From assembly GCA_905250025.1 (NCBI GenBank), contig CAJNOJ010000315.1, positions 1 to 64,000 on the forward strand: a DNA stretch of 64,000 bases, given 5' to 3'. Below, one piece after another: positions 45,937 to 57,054 of the stretch. Every line of letters begins with the position of its first letter. The first letter of the stretch is position 1. The notes beneath the pieces were generated by a model. It searched no databases and had not been told where the DNA came from. It saw nothing but the letters and a program-made list of their open reading frames with translations. Position numbers and translations under genes: made by a program. This DNA comes from Adineta ricciae (lineage: Eukaryota > Rotifera > Eurotatoria > Adinetida > Adinetidae).

Positions 45937-48900
45937 TTATACAAAGTAGTGATGATAATGATGCTTTGTTTCTTCAAAAAGACTAGCCAATCTCTTGATT
46001 TCGGCTGTTTGTCTTTTAGATGGTTTCACTTGCAATGCAGCAAGATTGAAGTCTTGTAAAATAACCAAATCTGTAAGTTGCTGCACTCGTGAAAGCGGCA
46101 CGTAAGCCGATGCAACTTCAACGATTCCCGGCGGCATGTTCAGATCAATGACAATTTTAGGTAATGTTTGACCTTGACTCTTATGAGTGGTGATAGAGTA
46201 TGCCGGTACTATAGGTAAACCTCTTCTCTTCACATTGATAGTAGTTTTAAGCTTCTTTGTGTTGAGCATTTTCATCATCGGTCCTTTGTCTGCATAGAGT
46301 TTCTCGAGATTAACCTCAAACGTTTTATCAATTACTGGAATAGGTATAATCAGAGGATCCAAAGAGTCTAGCTTTTTCACTTTTGCTTTCGGTATTTCTA
46401 TCAATGCATATTGAGCATTACGAACAAAAATGGTATCATCCGTAAAAACTCTTTGATCGAAATCAGCAATCTCTTCTGTTGCTTCATCATAAACTAGTTC
46501 TCGAAAGATTCCCTGAGTTCCATTTGATAGGCCAAGCTCGCAAGCAATATTTTCCTGTAACAGTACAGGCATGCCGGGCACGAGAGGAAGATAGCCAGGC
46601 AAGTGCTCAGTTTTGTTATCAGGTAAGGCAAGCAATCGCTTTGTCAAGTCAGGGAGATCGATATGTTTTTTCGCTTTAATTGTATCCGTTGCGATTAAAA
46701 CTGTTGGTGACCGGCCGGTTTCATGCGCTTTGTTGATTACTGCTCGATTATTTAGTTCCGTGCGAAGCTCATTTCGATAAACAAGGATTGGAGCCTAAAG
46801 TTTCAAACGCAAGAAATAATAAGAAATATTATTTGAAAGTTTACTACGAAATCCTTAGCGAAGATATTTTCAGTTTCTTCTATTAAAGATTGTCCTTCGT
46901 TCTAGTTTATGTCTCGATGCTAGTACATAAGGTGAACTAGTTAGAATCAGCATTGTATGAAATATTAAATGACAATTATCCAAGACTTATCTGTCCAGTG
47001 TGAGAGTTAGCTAAACGCTAGATTGCATATGTTACAGAACAAATTAGAATCCAAAAACTTAAAAAAATGTCCCTGAAAAGCCATGTAAGATCAGAATCTT
47101 AACATCGACATTTCAAGCCTCCCTAGCTATTTACAAAATACTTCGAATTTTCCTGAATTTTAATTTATCCTTCTATATACATCTAACACACCTCGTTCCA
47201 TGGCGGTTGATTGAGAGAAATATGTAATCCTATGCCAATAACGCGTGTTCGTAGCAAATGCCAATCTTCCAGTGTCCCCTCGCCTTTCCGCACTCTATTC
47301 AACAGTGCCTGGTATGCTAAGTCTTTCGTTCTCATTTGCTGTTCAAGTACAATGACGCAATTGATCTGCAAAATTAGTGCGCGAGCACTTTTCTGTTGAA
47401 TCTCATTCTCAGAGAATGACTTCGCAATGTTTTTCGTATCATTATCGGCTGTTTCACCGAAATCATGATAAAGAGGCTTGTCGAATACCGGTGAGTACTG
47501 AATGTAGTCGCCGAAAAAGATAATGTTTACACCACCCATTGGCACCATGGGATCACAATGTTTTGCCGTTCCAACAAGTTTATTTAATCGAGCAAGCAAA
47601 CTGAGTCCAACCATCGACATTTCATCCAAAATAATGTATTCCACAAAACGCCACGCATTTTCTATGGTTGTATGTCCAGGTCGATTCATTGATTTTGATT
47701 TATTTTTTCGATTTCGTCCATCTCCCAGAAATGAATGAATTGTCATACCTTCTATTTCGGCGGCAGCAATCGAGGTTGGCGCAAGTTTTCGAAGTTTATA
47801 TATACGATTAGTCTCCGTGAAATATGCAGTTATTGCACGTATTAGCTGAGACTTCCCAGTGCCACCACACCCAGGTACACACATAATCAATTGGTCCTGC
47901 TTATCAGCTATATATGTGAGTGACGTAATTTACTAACTGTTAGTTTTCTAGTTAATCAATACTACCTTCATTTTTCTTATTCATTCCGTCTAAGTGACCC
48001 GTAATNGTTTTCGAAGTTTATATATACGATTAGTCTCCGTGAAATATGCAGTTATTGCACGTATTAGCTGAGACTTCCCAGTGCCACCACACCCAGGTAC
48101 ACACATAATCAATTGGTCCTGCTTATCAGCTATATATATGAGTGACGTAATTTACTAACTGTTAGTTTTCTAGTTAATCAATACTACCTTCATTTTTCTT
48201 ATTCATTCCGTCTAAGTGACCCGTAATGATCATAAACGCAGCTTTTTGGTTCTTATTAAGTGTGAACTGTTGTGCAATATCATTTCGACTGGTCTCACTA
48301 GGTATAGTAATTTTTGTTACTGGCAGAGTGTACATAGTATTCAAAGGATCATCATTGTAGCCGAAATTCGCTAACATGCTAGCATCGATAACTCCAACTG
48401 TCTGATCTTCGTCAATATTATTCCGATCTCTGAAAGTATTTTCGTTACTGATATTGATACAAGCGTTTCGCCTGCGTTCTTTTTCATCTTTGATTTGCCG
48501 TTGCCATTTATTATTTCGTTCAATGAGTTGAGTAGTAGCTGGTATCAAATATTTCTGATAAATATTGACTGGTTTGCCTCGTTTCGTGGGATACATCAAT
48601 GATTTTGGTGAATCTCGAGCTGAGTCTATGCAGTTTTTGTATACAAAGAAAGTAGCCCTATATATAATCTCTTACTAGGAATGTTAGCAAATCTATTTGC
48701 TCGATCAACGGCTTGCACTATTTTTCCGAAATAGATCTGTTCTGCTCTTGTGCCTTGCTCTGTCAAAGTTGGAATTTCTGACATATCGATACTTTCTAGT
48801 ACATCGAGAATTTCATTGTTTTCATCGTCACTGTCACTATCGTTGCGACTAGCATACATGGGCTCACTCACTACTTCAGTCTGTGCAGCCTCTATCACTT

Positions 48901-51900
48901 GTTGTAAATGCTCATCCCGATCAGTTTTACATTCTTGCAAAATTTGAATATTATCGATAATTTTACGAGATTCATCAGTAATTTTTGTATAACGAGCCTC
49001 GAACGCCTGTGCCCATGTTTGATCTACTTTACATACATCTTGGAACGACCGCCAAGGACAAAAAAGAGCGAGAATTGATCGACAGTAGCGTTCTATTGTA
49101 TCTTCGCGGTCTCTGCGAGGTATTGGTGGTCCAAGTAAGACGGGAATGACAGGCTTCATTCGTCTGATATTGATATGAGATATACTCTGTGGATGTTCAC
49201 TTTGGAAAGCTGCTCGCTCTGAGATTGGACGACCACGAGATGCATTTTTGGTCACGCCACTCTTTGAAATTGCTTGAGCTTCTAAGTGCTTTCGATCTTG
49301 CGCATCAATCACTTTTTTGCGGTAAAAACGCATGTAGTCATATAGACACATATTATCAAGTGCCGCTGAACGATATTGATAATCGACTCGAGCATTCACA
49401 TACACATACTTCGTCTTTGTTTCATCAGGTTGAAGTAGGAAATGTTCTTCCGTTTCCATACAGGTTTGTTCACTTTCCTGATCTACGACGTCTATTAAAT
49501 AGAGAAGATGAATCATATTTCATGAGTTAATCTGTAGGTGAGTTAAAATTCATGCGGCAAGCATGAAATATCATTTTTCTTGTACCAGAAACAAGGACAC
49601 GGAATATCTCAAAATTTAATATAACATTTGTGCATTCTCAGATTTTTACGCTGATTTAACATAGCTTTTCGATCAGTTATACACGGAAATATTAATACTA
49701 ATGTGAGTTAAACTCTTTCGTATAAAAGCCCTTAAAAAATTACCTTCTGTCTGGTGTTGATGTTCAAGTTGAGCTTCCGTCAAAGTTGCTTGTAAAAAAT
49801 TTTTAATTCCAATTAGAAATAGATTGACAAACTCATGTGTTGTATAATGATCAGGCCAACCCATCAGATATGAAGCTACTTGTACGCCTGATAGCTCTTG
49901 CTGTGAAGCAAGAGTATTGTAACAACGCAGAACAAGTCTTCGTGACTTTTCTTCGGCATTTAGAGATGCATCAATGTGAAGTTTCTGTTTTTCAAAAGAC
50001 TCAACAGCTTTTAGCACAAGCGAAAATGTATCGTGAAACGAGAGGCTCGATTTCGTTACATAATCCGTTATATAATACACCAATGCTTTGGCGTCACTAC
50101 CACTGAAGATATACTTTATATCCATGTTCGACCGACAAGCACTGATAATGTATTCATTAAAATTATTGATAGTTTCGTGAAGTCGTTTCAATTTAATTTC
50201 ACCCGATTCAATGTCAATGGATGATACCTTTTCGATTCGTCGAGGCATTCGCATACGACATATTGGATTGGTATTTGTTTTCGAATATTTGTAACATGTT
50301 GCTGTATGTTTATGTATGTTGCTGCTACATACTAGCTGTATTATATCTTTTTTGAAATAGAGAGCAAAGTTTGACATCAATGGTTTCGGGGTGGGCATCA
50401 TTGATGGAAATAAATTCGTGACAGTACTTTCAGAGCGGTTCGCATCTAAGCAAAATGTAAGTTTCTCAACTTCTTTCCCGTATTCCATACTTTCATTGGC
50501 GGCTCCTGTGATCATCTCGTTCAATATGGGATCAGTACGATCAAAACGGTCCGAAGTAATAGATTGTTGGTTTTCAAGAACTATAAGAATATTTATCTAA
50601 ACAGATCACGTATATACTAAGGGGGAGAAGTTTACTATCTATACTGGACGCATCACTAGTAAAGTTACTAAGATCTTGTTTGATAATGTCTTCCAAATAG
50701 CCGATAAGGCCATTTCGGAATTCCTCATTCTCAACTGATTTTTTTAGTTGTGTGGGTGTCAGATCGTGATCCAGCCACATAAGAATATGCAAGTGTAATG
50801 AGCCTCGACCTTGATTTTCTACTGTACCAAAATATGCTTTAATTGGTCCGAGTAGACCTTTCTCTACCATGCACTGAAGAATAGACGAAATAAGCACATT
50901 GAAGTATCGAGCAGTAGCCACCGGATGTGCGGCAATAATCTGAGCACGTTCGTACGTGGATGGGATTTTTTCAGGCAGAATTTTATCCAGATCTAGATCA
51001 ACGCCAGCAAAATAAAGCGCAATACGGCTATGAATATCAGCAGGGTTAATTGTCATGAAGATACTCGGTAGACCCTGATTGAATATGAGCGAATGAATTT
51101 GAGAGCGAAGAGCACTTCGTGAGTAAGCAGAACCCATAACGCTCCCACCCACCGCTCTAATATGTTTCATAAGCATGTTAATCCGTGGATTTGTAACTGA
51201 AGAAAATGTATGTTTCGTTGCATTAATCAAAGCTGTTTCAACTTCTTTTGTTGTCAACGCTTGAAGATCGGTAGCATTTTCTCGAAAATAAGGTCGGGAA
51301 GCCATCAACGAGGCATTCCAGCATGCTTGTCGGCGTTGCATCATGTTGAACATAACATACATGAACGAATGATGTTTTTCAAAACGTTGATCCTCATATG
51401 CAAGCAGATAACGAATATGCTGACCAAGTGGTACCTCAGTCGGTCTTGATGAATCATACGGTGCGCCGTAACCGTAGGGAAAGAGCGTGGGAAATAGACC
51501 AAGAAATAATTCCATATTGTAACAGTCTCTGACTGGCATATGAGATCGGGGAATTATATAAACATCCTCATTATCTGCATTATTCGAGGACGTGTCCAAC
51601 ATATTCGATAGCTCGGTTGAAGAACTTTTAACTTTCTGTAATAAATGTACACCAATATCTTTTGATGTGACAGCTGTTCCGTTAACGTCGAGTATCGCAC
51701 TAGAAAAGTTAGATAAAGTCATTCATTTTGTTTATACATATCTACCTAGTATGCATCGGAATAACGGTTTTTGCACTTGGTTCATCCTGAATAATATCCC
51801 CTGCAAGTGGATCACTAGTGAATTCTGCTCGTTCCGCATTGGCGGCCGTCATGTTTTCAATTCTTTCTATTGTTGCCCAAATACTTTCTGGAACATCATC

Positions 51901-54382
51901 ATCTGGCAATTTTGCAATATTTGCTTCACTAACTGAAAAGATCGATTATATATCGCATCAACAAACAATGATCTAAAAGCTAACCAGGTATCGTTCGATA
52001 CATATGATTGTTCTCTTTGAGCCATAACAGAGCATTACGAATCTTTTCTCGACTTACGCCGCAAATCATACGCAATTGTACCCGGTTAGGAACATGAGCA
52101 CCAATGAAAACAATTTTTAAAGTATCACAAAGATCGTCAACATCCAACGGTAAACTTTGGACAATATTTGGCATGTCATGCATAAATGTAATTACATTGC
52201 CTTTGAGTGCAGTTTGTGCAGTAGAAGGGTGATGGAACGGAGACTGTAGCTTAATAACACAGCTGTTATGTCGATACAGAGAGATACTACGAATTGAAGG
52301 AGCCGTTTAGCATCAACTCGATGAGTGTCAATGATAGCCAACTACACTTACAGCTTTTCCTCCGCAATTGTCAATTGTTGAAGTACTAAAGGCACATCTC
52401 CAACCCACATCTTGTTCGCCACAGAAAAGATCGGCGCTTTATTTTTGATCAGTGCAATGTGACATTCATGACAAATGTTTCCAGACTTTTTCATCATGTG
52501 ATATCCTTTTTTGTAGAGTACTGCATCCGACAAGGAACAAAAAATTGAACAGGACTCATTACCTACGGAAAATCCTTTATGTATTTATGACTACAATCGC
52601 ATAATTAAAGTTACCATCTTGTGCGATTCTTGAGGTTATTTTACCTATGACATCTATCAAATCTGCATGGCAAGAAAGCTTTTGTACATTTGGAATATGT
52701 GAAAGATTGTATTCCTTCATTGCACTAGCAGATGCTCGAATATTACAAATAGTACAGATGGATTGTCGTAAAACTGACATAGATGTCTGATCGCAAAAAT
52801 CTTGCAAACAATCTTCCTTTAGAGATGTTTCAATAGCAGCTGGCCACTGGTATTGATCGAGCCGAGTTTTTTTATTTCCAGCTGATATTTGTTTACCTAA
52901 TCTATTTGCAGTTGATCGTTTTCGTTGGTCGGTTAAACGTGCGTTTCGTTCTTCTTCATTTTCGTTCGACCTATTAGATACAGATCGTTTTCGTTGGTCG
53001 GTTAAACGTGCGTTTCGTTTTTCTTCATTTTCGTTCGACCTATTTGATATAGATCGTTTTCGTTGGTTGATCAAACGTGAGTTTCGTTCTCCTTCATTTT
53101 CGTCCGACCTATTTGATGCAGATCGTTTCAGCTGGTAAGCGATACGTGTCTTTCGCTGATCTTCACTTTCTCTTTCTCTAAAAGCTCGCATTCTTATGGA
53201 ATCCATACTCCCATGAGCCTCATCCTGTTCGTTAGTTTCAGCATTATTTAATTGTGAGGAAGAGAATTGTGTGATTTCAGAATTTGTTGTGGTCAGACTC
53301 TTGTGTTTTCTAGCGTTGGAAGGAGGTGAAAACTCTGGACTTCGTATAGATAATATTTGACTATTTTTTACAGTCGACTTTTGAGGACTCTAGAGGAAAA
53401 ATTTATATAAATATTTTTGTTCTATACAACTAGCATTTATATTCACATCTGGTGTTGTTATAATTGACTCATTGCTTGTCTTCCGTGGAGCACTTTTATG
53501 TCTTTGTAGAAGCGGAACAAAGTGATTTGGATTCCAAACACCACTGTTGCCAGGACGTGCTCTAGTGGAAATCTCATCTTCAGTACTGGACCAGAATAGG
53601 ACTATTTTGTTATTAGATGGAACTGGTACTCTCAATGGCGTATACACTGCGTTCATGATTTTCATTTCAGCTCGATAGTCAATATAAGGGTATGCACTTT
53701 GCACTTCACATTGTAAGACATTTGACAAAGCGACAAGTTCGTACAACTCACAAAACATGTTATTATTGCATATTCGTCGTAGTGCTTCATTAAAAGGACC
53801 AACATGCTTGCTGCATTGATCATTATAGTGAGTTTTATTCTTAACTAACTCAACTATCGTACGAACTAAAGTTAGATGAATGATTTTATCTTAGGTATGT
53901 ACAATACATGGGGCCGACCTCTAAGTTCAACATCCGATATATTGGCATCCGGCATAAACGATACAACTGAATGGAATAAACAGTTTCCATCAGCAATAGT
54001 CTTTATAGGAACAAGATGCTGAACAGCTTTACTAGCTTGCTTCAGATATTCATGTGCGACAACATCGATGGTGTGTTTTGTTTCATCAAATGTTGGTGAC
54101 GGAATTATCTTTAACGGTTCTACCAACTTCTCATCCTAAAGTAGATCGAAATAACTTGCGAACTCATGGCAAATTAACTTATGCACATACCGTGAAAATT
54201 GAAGCTACAATAGCTGAAATTCGCTCTTCATAATCGTTTGCTTTTGATGCTATTGTAAACTGGTTCATTAACTTTAGAAATTTTTGAGTTCGTTCGCACC
54301 TTTCGCAAGAATATGATTCTCTTTCAAATAGGTTTAAGCAATTGCGGCAATTTTGATTACCATTGAAACGTGTATTGTCCAT
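45937..54382 (-). CDS. Helitron OTU-Rep-helicase, 13 exons, 2,349 aa
   Basis: Exons: 54191..54382, 53919..54135, 53447..53865, 52615..53389, 52352..52562, 51985..52286, 51746..51932, 50618..51699, 49744..50580, 48676..49491, 48188..48625, 47192..47907, 45937..46794. All joints are GT..AG and in phase, and the sum is 7,050 nt. Domains: an N-terminal Cys cluster (CRNCLNLFERESYSCERC); OTU protease (DGNC with Cys about 116, NPNH with His about 251); a basic 23-residue repeat; a DUF6570-like Cys block (NICHECHIALIKNKAPIFS, WVGDVP); Helitron Rep with HUH (GRGSLHLHILMW, His about 1070/1072) and tyrosines (YYITDYVTKS, about 1298/1302); a PIF1-type helicase with Walker A GCGGTGKS (about 1838-1845), Walker B IILDEMSMVG and the late motif TTHKSQG. 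The Rep nicks and joins single strands and the helicase unwinds during rolling-circle transposition. No stop lies inside any exon. Start: the only suitable ATG, upstream of the zinc-like cluster. Confidence 0.85.
46795..47191 (-). other. Long intron in Helitron gene
   Basis: 397-bp intron between the Walker-bearing exon and the last exon. It is much longer than the other introns of this gene (about 45-65 bp) except 49492-49743. The 3' acceptor is AACTTTAG. Nothing recognisable lies inside. The decayed copy at about 4650-4704 keeps a short intron (about 55 bp) at the same place, so the extra length was gained here. Confidence 0.55.
48006..48227. repeat. Scaffold join plus 221-bp contig-end duplicate
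   Basis: After the N at 48006, bases 48007-48227 repeat 47785-48005 (start of the Walker A exon, its acceptor, and the intron) with at most one or two differences (TATATATGTGAG against TATATATATGAG). By my count it has the same 221-bp length as the duplicate at 45691. It lies in the middle of an intron-exon border and would wreck splicing if real, so an unmerged contig overlap is the better reading. Confidence 0.85.
49492..49743 (-). other. 252-bp intron in Helitron gene
   Basis: Second over-long intron (donor GTAATT, acceptor TTTAATAG). An alternative acceptor (CACCTACAG, near 49538) exists but does not keep the frame. No known element is seen inside. Confidence 0.5.
52905..53150 (-). repeat. 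69-bp tandem repeat coding a 23-aa unit
   Basis: Within exon 4 of the Helitron gene, three to four copies of a 69-bp unit encode SNRSNENEEERNARLTDQRK-type repeats, strongly charged and likely helical. The best-matched pair is nearly identical at DNA level, showing recent unit duplication. The repeats lie between the OTU and Rep parts, as a possible flexible or nucleic-acid-binding linker. Confidence 0.8.
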
Positions 54383-54673
54383 GGTGGATCGATCTGAAAT
54401 AAAGTCTCACACGTAGAACAACAAAACGATACAGATCTGCAAGTACCGAAAGTAAGAAAAGAAACAAAGCCATCAAAAATATTTATGTTCTAAAGAGATT
54501 GGTAGCAAATTTCACATTCATCTCTTACAGAACAATCTGATACATGACAACTCATTACAAACGTTTTGATAGCACGAGAAAAAAATTTAATTTTCTATTA
54601 TTCTCATACGATTTGCAATGTTGTTTTAACAGCAGATTGCTTTTTATCTATTCCAGTTGTCTACATGGTCATC
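54383..54673. other. Short intergenic / 5' flank of Helitron gene
   Basis: No gene. It should contain the 5' part of the Helitron and the 3' end of the neighbouring F-box gene's transcript-free zone; no TC-type Helitron start could be assigned. Confidence 0.3.
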
Positions 54674-55672
54674 TTATCTAGAAATTATTCCCGATAAAGT
54701 CCACCAACGATGCTGGTATCTTGTATCCGAATAATAATCACAATCATCGTCCATACATGATAAATTTAGATTGACTTCTCGTAAGCTCGTTTGAACAGTA
54801 TCAATAGGAAAAAAGCTCGTATCACGTTCCATTGATAAATTGACGGTGACTATGTTGAGAGAAGGACAAAAATCGAATAAATCGAGCCATCTATGATTAA
54901 CCACAAATCCTTCAATATTCACGAGACCACTTAACTTAAGCTTTACGAGAGAGGGCACTGTTTTTATAATAGCACTCAGGCATTCAAATGGAACTTCAAG
55001 AATTCTGAGAGACATATAGGAAACCTTTGGAAAACTAAACCAAGAAACTGAATCTTTGTTATCATGAGAGATGGTAATATCAAGAAAGCAAACGTTGGAT
55101 AAAAAGGGAAGCATGTGTGATAATTCATTCCAATTAATAGATGAACATGAATGCAAACTAAAGCGTTTAATATTTGTTTGGATCATGGGTAGGACATGCG
55201 GTTTTATTTTTTCATCTGATTGGTCCGCAACAATTGATAGTCGGCGCAACGAAATCAAAGGTGTTATACATTCCAACAAATCGTACAATGGGCCAACACC
55301 AGGCACAACTAGGACTAGTTGTTCAAGTTTCACATTAGTATGAGAAACTTTTTTCAGCAAAGAAATAGTCCATTCGGATTGACCAATAACTTTTAGCGAA
55401 CGAAGCTCTGAGCAATGTTCGCTTCTCTCAAAGCAGCCCTTTTGGTGCAATTCGAGCGATATAACCTGACTGAGCAAAAGTTCTTTTGGAAGAGCTCGAA
55501 TAGAATCATCGATAATAAGTCCTCGTAAGCGCAAATGATAACCTTCATTGAATAAAACGTCGTCTGCTGCTTCAGTTATATGCACGAGACTGAAAAGTAA
55601 TTCTAAGGCATTAAAATATTCAAATATATGTCGCCAAATGTCTGAATATAAATGAGCAATTGATGTTCTCAT
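54674..55672 (-). CDS. F-box / LRR protein, single exon
   Basis: 332 aa, intact. The N-terminus is F-box-like (LYSDIWRHIFEYFNALELLF), followed by irregular leucine-rich repeats across the rest (LLLSQVISLELHQKG, CSELRSLKVIGQS, LISLRRLSIVADQ, MSLRILEVPFECLSAIIKTV, VPSLVKLKLSGLVNIEGF, CPSLNIVTVNLSM). The end is acidic (SCMDDDCDYYSD). It fits an SCF substrate receptor of the type expanded in bdelloids. It lies directly upstream of the Helitron gene on the same strand, outside its coding region. Confidence 0.78.
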   Translation of the reverse strand: MRTSIAHLYSDIWRHIFEYFNALELLFSLVHITEAADDVLFNEGYHLRLRGLIIDDSIRALPKELLLSQVISLELHQKGCFERSEHCSELRSLKVIGQSEWTISLLKKVSHTNVKLEQLVLVVPGVGPLYDLLECITPLISLRRLSIVADQSDEKIKPHVLPMIQTNIKRFSLHSCSSINWNELSHMLPFLSNVCFLDITISHDNKDSVSWFSFPKVSYMSLRILEVPFECLSAIIKTVPSLVKLKLSGLVNIEGFVVNHRWLDLFDFCPSLNIVTVNLSMERDTSFFPIDTVQTSLREVNLNLSCMDDDCDYYSDTRYQHRWWTLSGIISR

Positions 55673-55976
55673 TTCTAATAATCAAAATATAAACAAAATA
55701 TCTATTTTAAGGCAGTAATTTGCAGCAGCCAATACGCACTATTTATTGATTGAATATAGAATCGCACCAGGTAGTAAACTATCAATATTTCCTAAACTAT
55801 TGATTCAGTTCATACTACAATCATGAATACTAACCAATGAAATGTTTGTTGTGAGAAACTAATGTAATTATCTACAACAAAGTTCGTATTTTCGATCTGA
55901 ATATATGAAAACCTCGAGTTTATTTTTTAAACATAATCCTGAAGATAATCTAACAACGCTTTCGATCTGAACTAAT
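55673..55976. other. Intergenic, F-box 5' flank
   Basis: AT-rich, no gene and no repeat recognised. Confidence 0.35.
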
Positions 55977-57054
55977 CGGTGGGCCACAAAGAACTCTCCT
56001 CTAAGTAATTATGCATTTTCTCCTATATTATTTGTGCCAGTAAAATTCTCTTTTTTCTCCAAAAATAGCCCTTAATATTCTCTACAAGGCTACATCTGAC
56101 TGGTACCTGAAGTCTGTTTTAGATACAATTGAAACCATCAAAGAGAAGAACATCCAAAAAACCTGCACAAATCTAACAATGGATGCACCAGCTCCAAATC
56201 ACGAATTGGAATTGGTCAGAATGAAATTTAGAATTTCTTACAATGGGAATTCGTTTCAATCGGAATTGGTCAGAATAGAAATTCAGAATTCGTTTCAATC
56301 GACATTTCGCTTTTCTTACAATTGGAATTGGTCAGAATGGAAATAGGTTACAATTGGAACTCGTTAGAATGGAAAAGTAGAAATCGAATTCTTTATGATT
56401 GAAATTCGTTAGAATGGGAATTCGTTAGCATGGAAGTTTAGAATTTGTAAGAATTGGAATTCGGTACAATGAGAATTCGTTAGAATGGAAATTTAGAACT
56501 GGAATTTGTTAGAATGGGAATTCGTCATAATTGAAATGTTGAATTGGAGTTGGAATTCGTTTGAATGGAAATTCGTTACAATTGGAATTGGATTAGTACA
56601 GTTTGGGATAATTGATTTCAAATGATTAACAAGTTCAAAAGAGTTGGTGGAAACTGATACAGAGTCAATTCCTATGAAGTAGTGTTAATAGAAAATTATA
56701 TGTCATTAGCGAGAACTACTGAGCAGCAGTTTTAATTCTATTGCAGATGAAAATCTTTTAAAGTTAATTTCAACCAATTCTACCGATTCAATTCGATTTC
56801 TGACCAGTTCCAGAATTGGAACTGATATTGATTGAAATTGGTGCATCCATAGTTGTATTTTGCAGGTTTTCGGATGTTCTTCTCTTTGACCTTTTGAATT
56901 GTATCTAAAACAGACTTGAGGTACCATTGATATGCAGCTGTGTAGAGAAGTTGAAGAGCTATCTTTTGACAGAAAAAGAGTATTTTTCTCAAAGAAATAA
57001 TATAGGAGAAAATTCAAAAATACTAAGAGGGCAGTTCTTTATGGTCCACCCGTT
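55977..57054. mobile_element. Foldback element with internal GAATTCG repeats
   Basis: Long imperfect inverted arms of about 250 bp: left GGTGGGCCACAAAGAACT ... TTTTCTCCTATATTATTT ... CTGTTTTAGATACAATTG pairs with right CAATTGTATCTAAAACAG-type sequence ... AATAATATAGGAGAAAAT ... AGTTCTTTATGGTCCACCC. The middle (about 56190-56600) is a degenerate tandem array built on GGAATTCGTTAGAATGGAAATT. No transposase. Open frames in the right arm (56706-57017) are by-products of the arms. Target duplication not certain. Confidence 0.75.
56190..56600. repeat. Degenerate minisatellite, unit about 20-28 bp
   Basis: Repeats of the theme (A)TTGGAATTCGTTAGAATGGAAATTTAGAA, with units of uneven length and many variants, fill the centre of the foldback element. 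Such arrays inside foldback elements are known from other animals and grow by slippage or unequal exchange. Confidence 0.7.

Larger units (their letters stand above)
45691..54400 (-). mobile_element. Apparently intact autonomous Helitron with OTU domain
   Basis: The element spans at least the coding region 45937-54382 on the minus strand. It encodes one long protein (separate entry) with the Helitron Rep and helicase pair plus an OTU-type cysteine protease domain, an accessory known from some animal Helitron and Helentron lineages. Exact termini were not found. Two assembly-type duplicates (45691-45911 and 48007-48227) lie within the span. A decayed relative is at 2850-5349 on the other strand, so the family has a history in this genome. 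Confidence 0.8.

Noticed and set aside
45691-46133. Possible terminal or tandem repeat of the Helitron 3' end
   Set aside because: Both halves carry the same coding end, and the single N plus equal 221-bp length fit an assembly overlap better.
49189-49530. 113-codon plus-strand frame within the Helitron
   Set aside because: Antisense to an exon with strong domain support.
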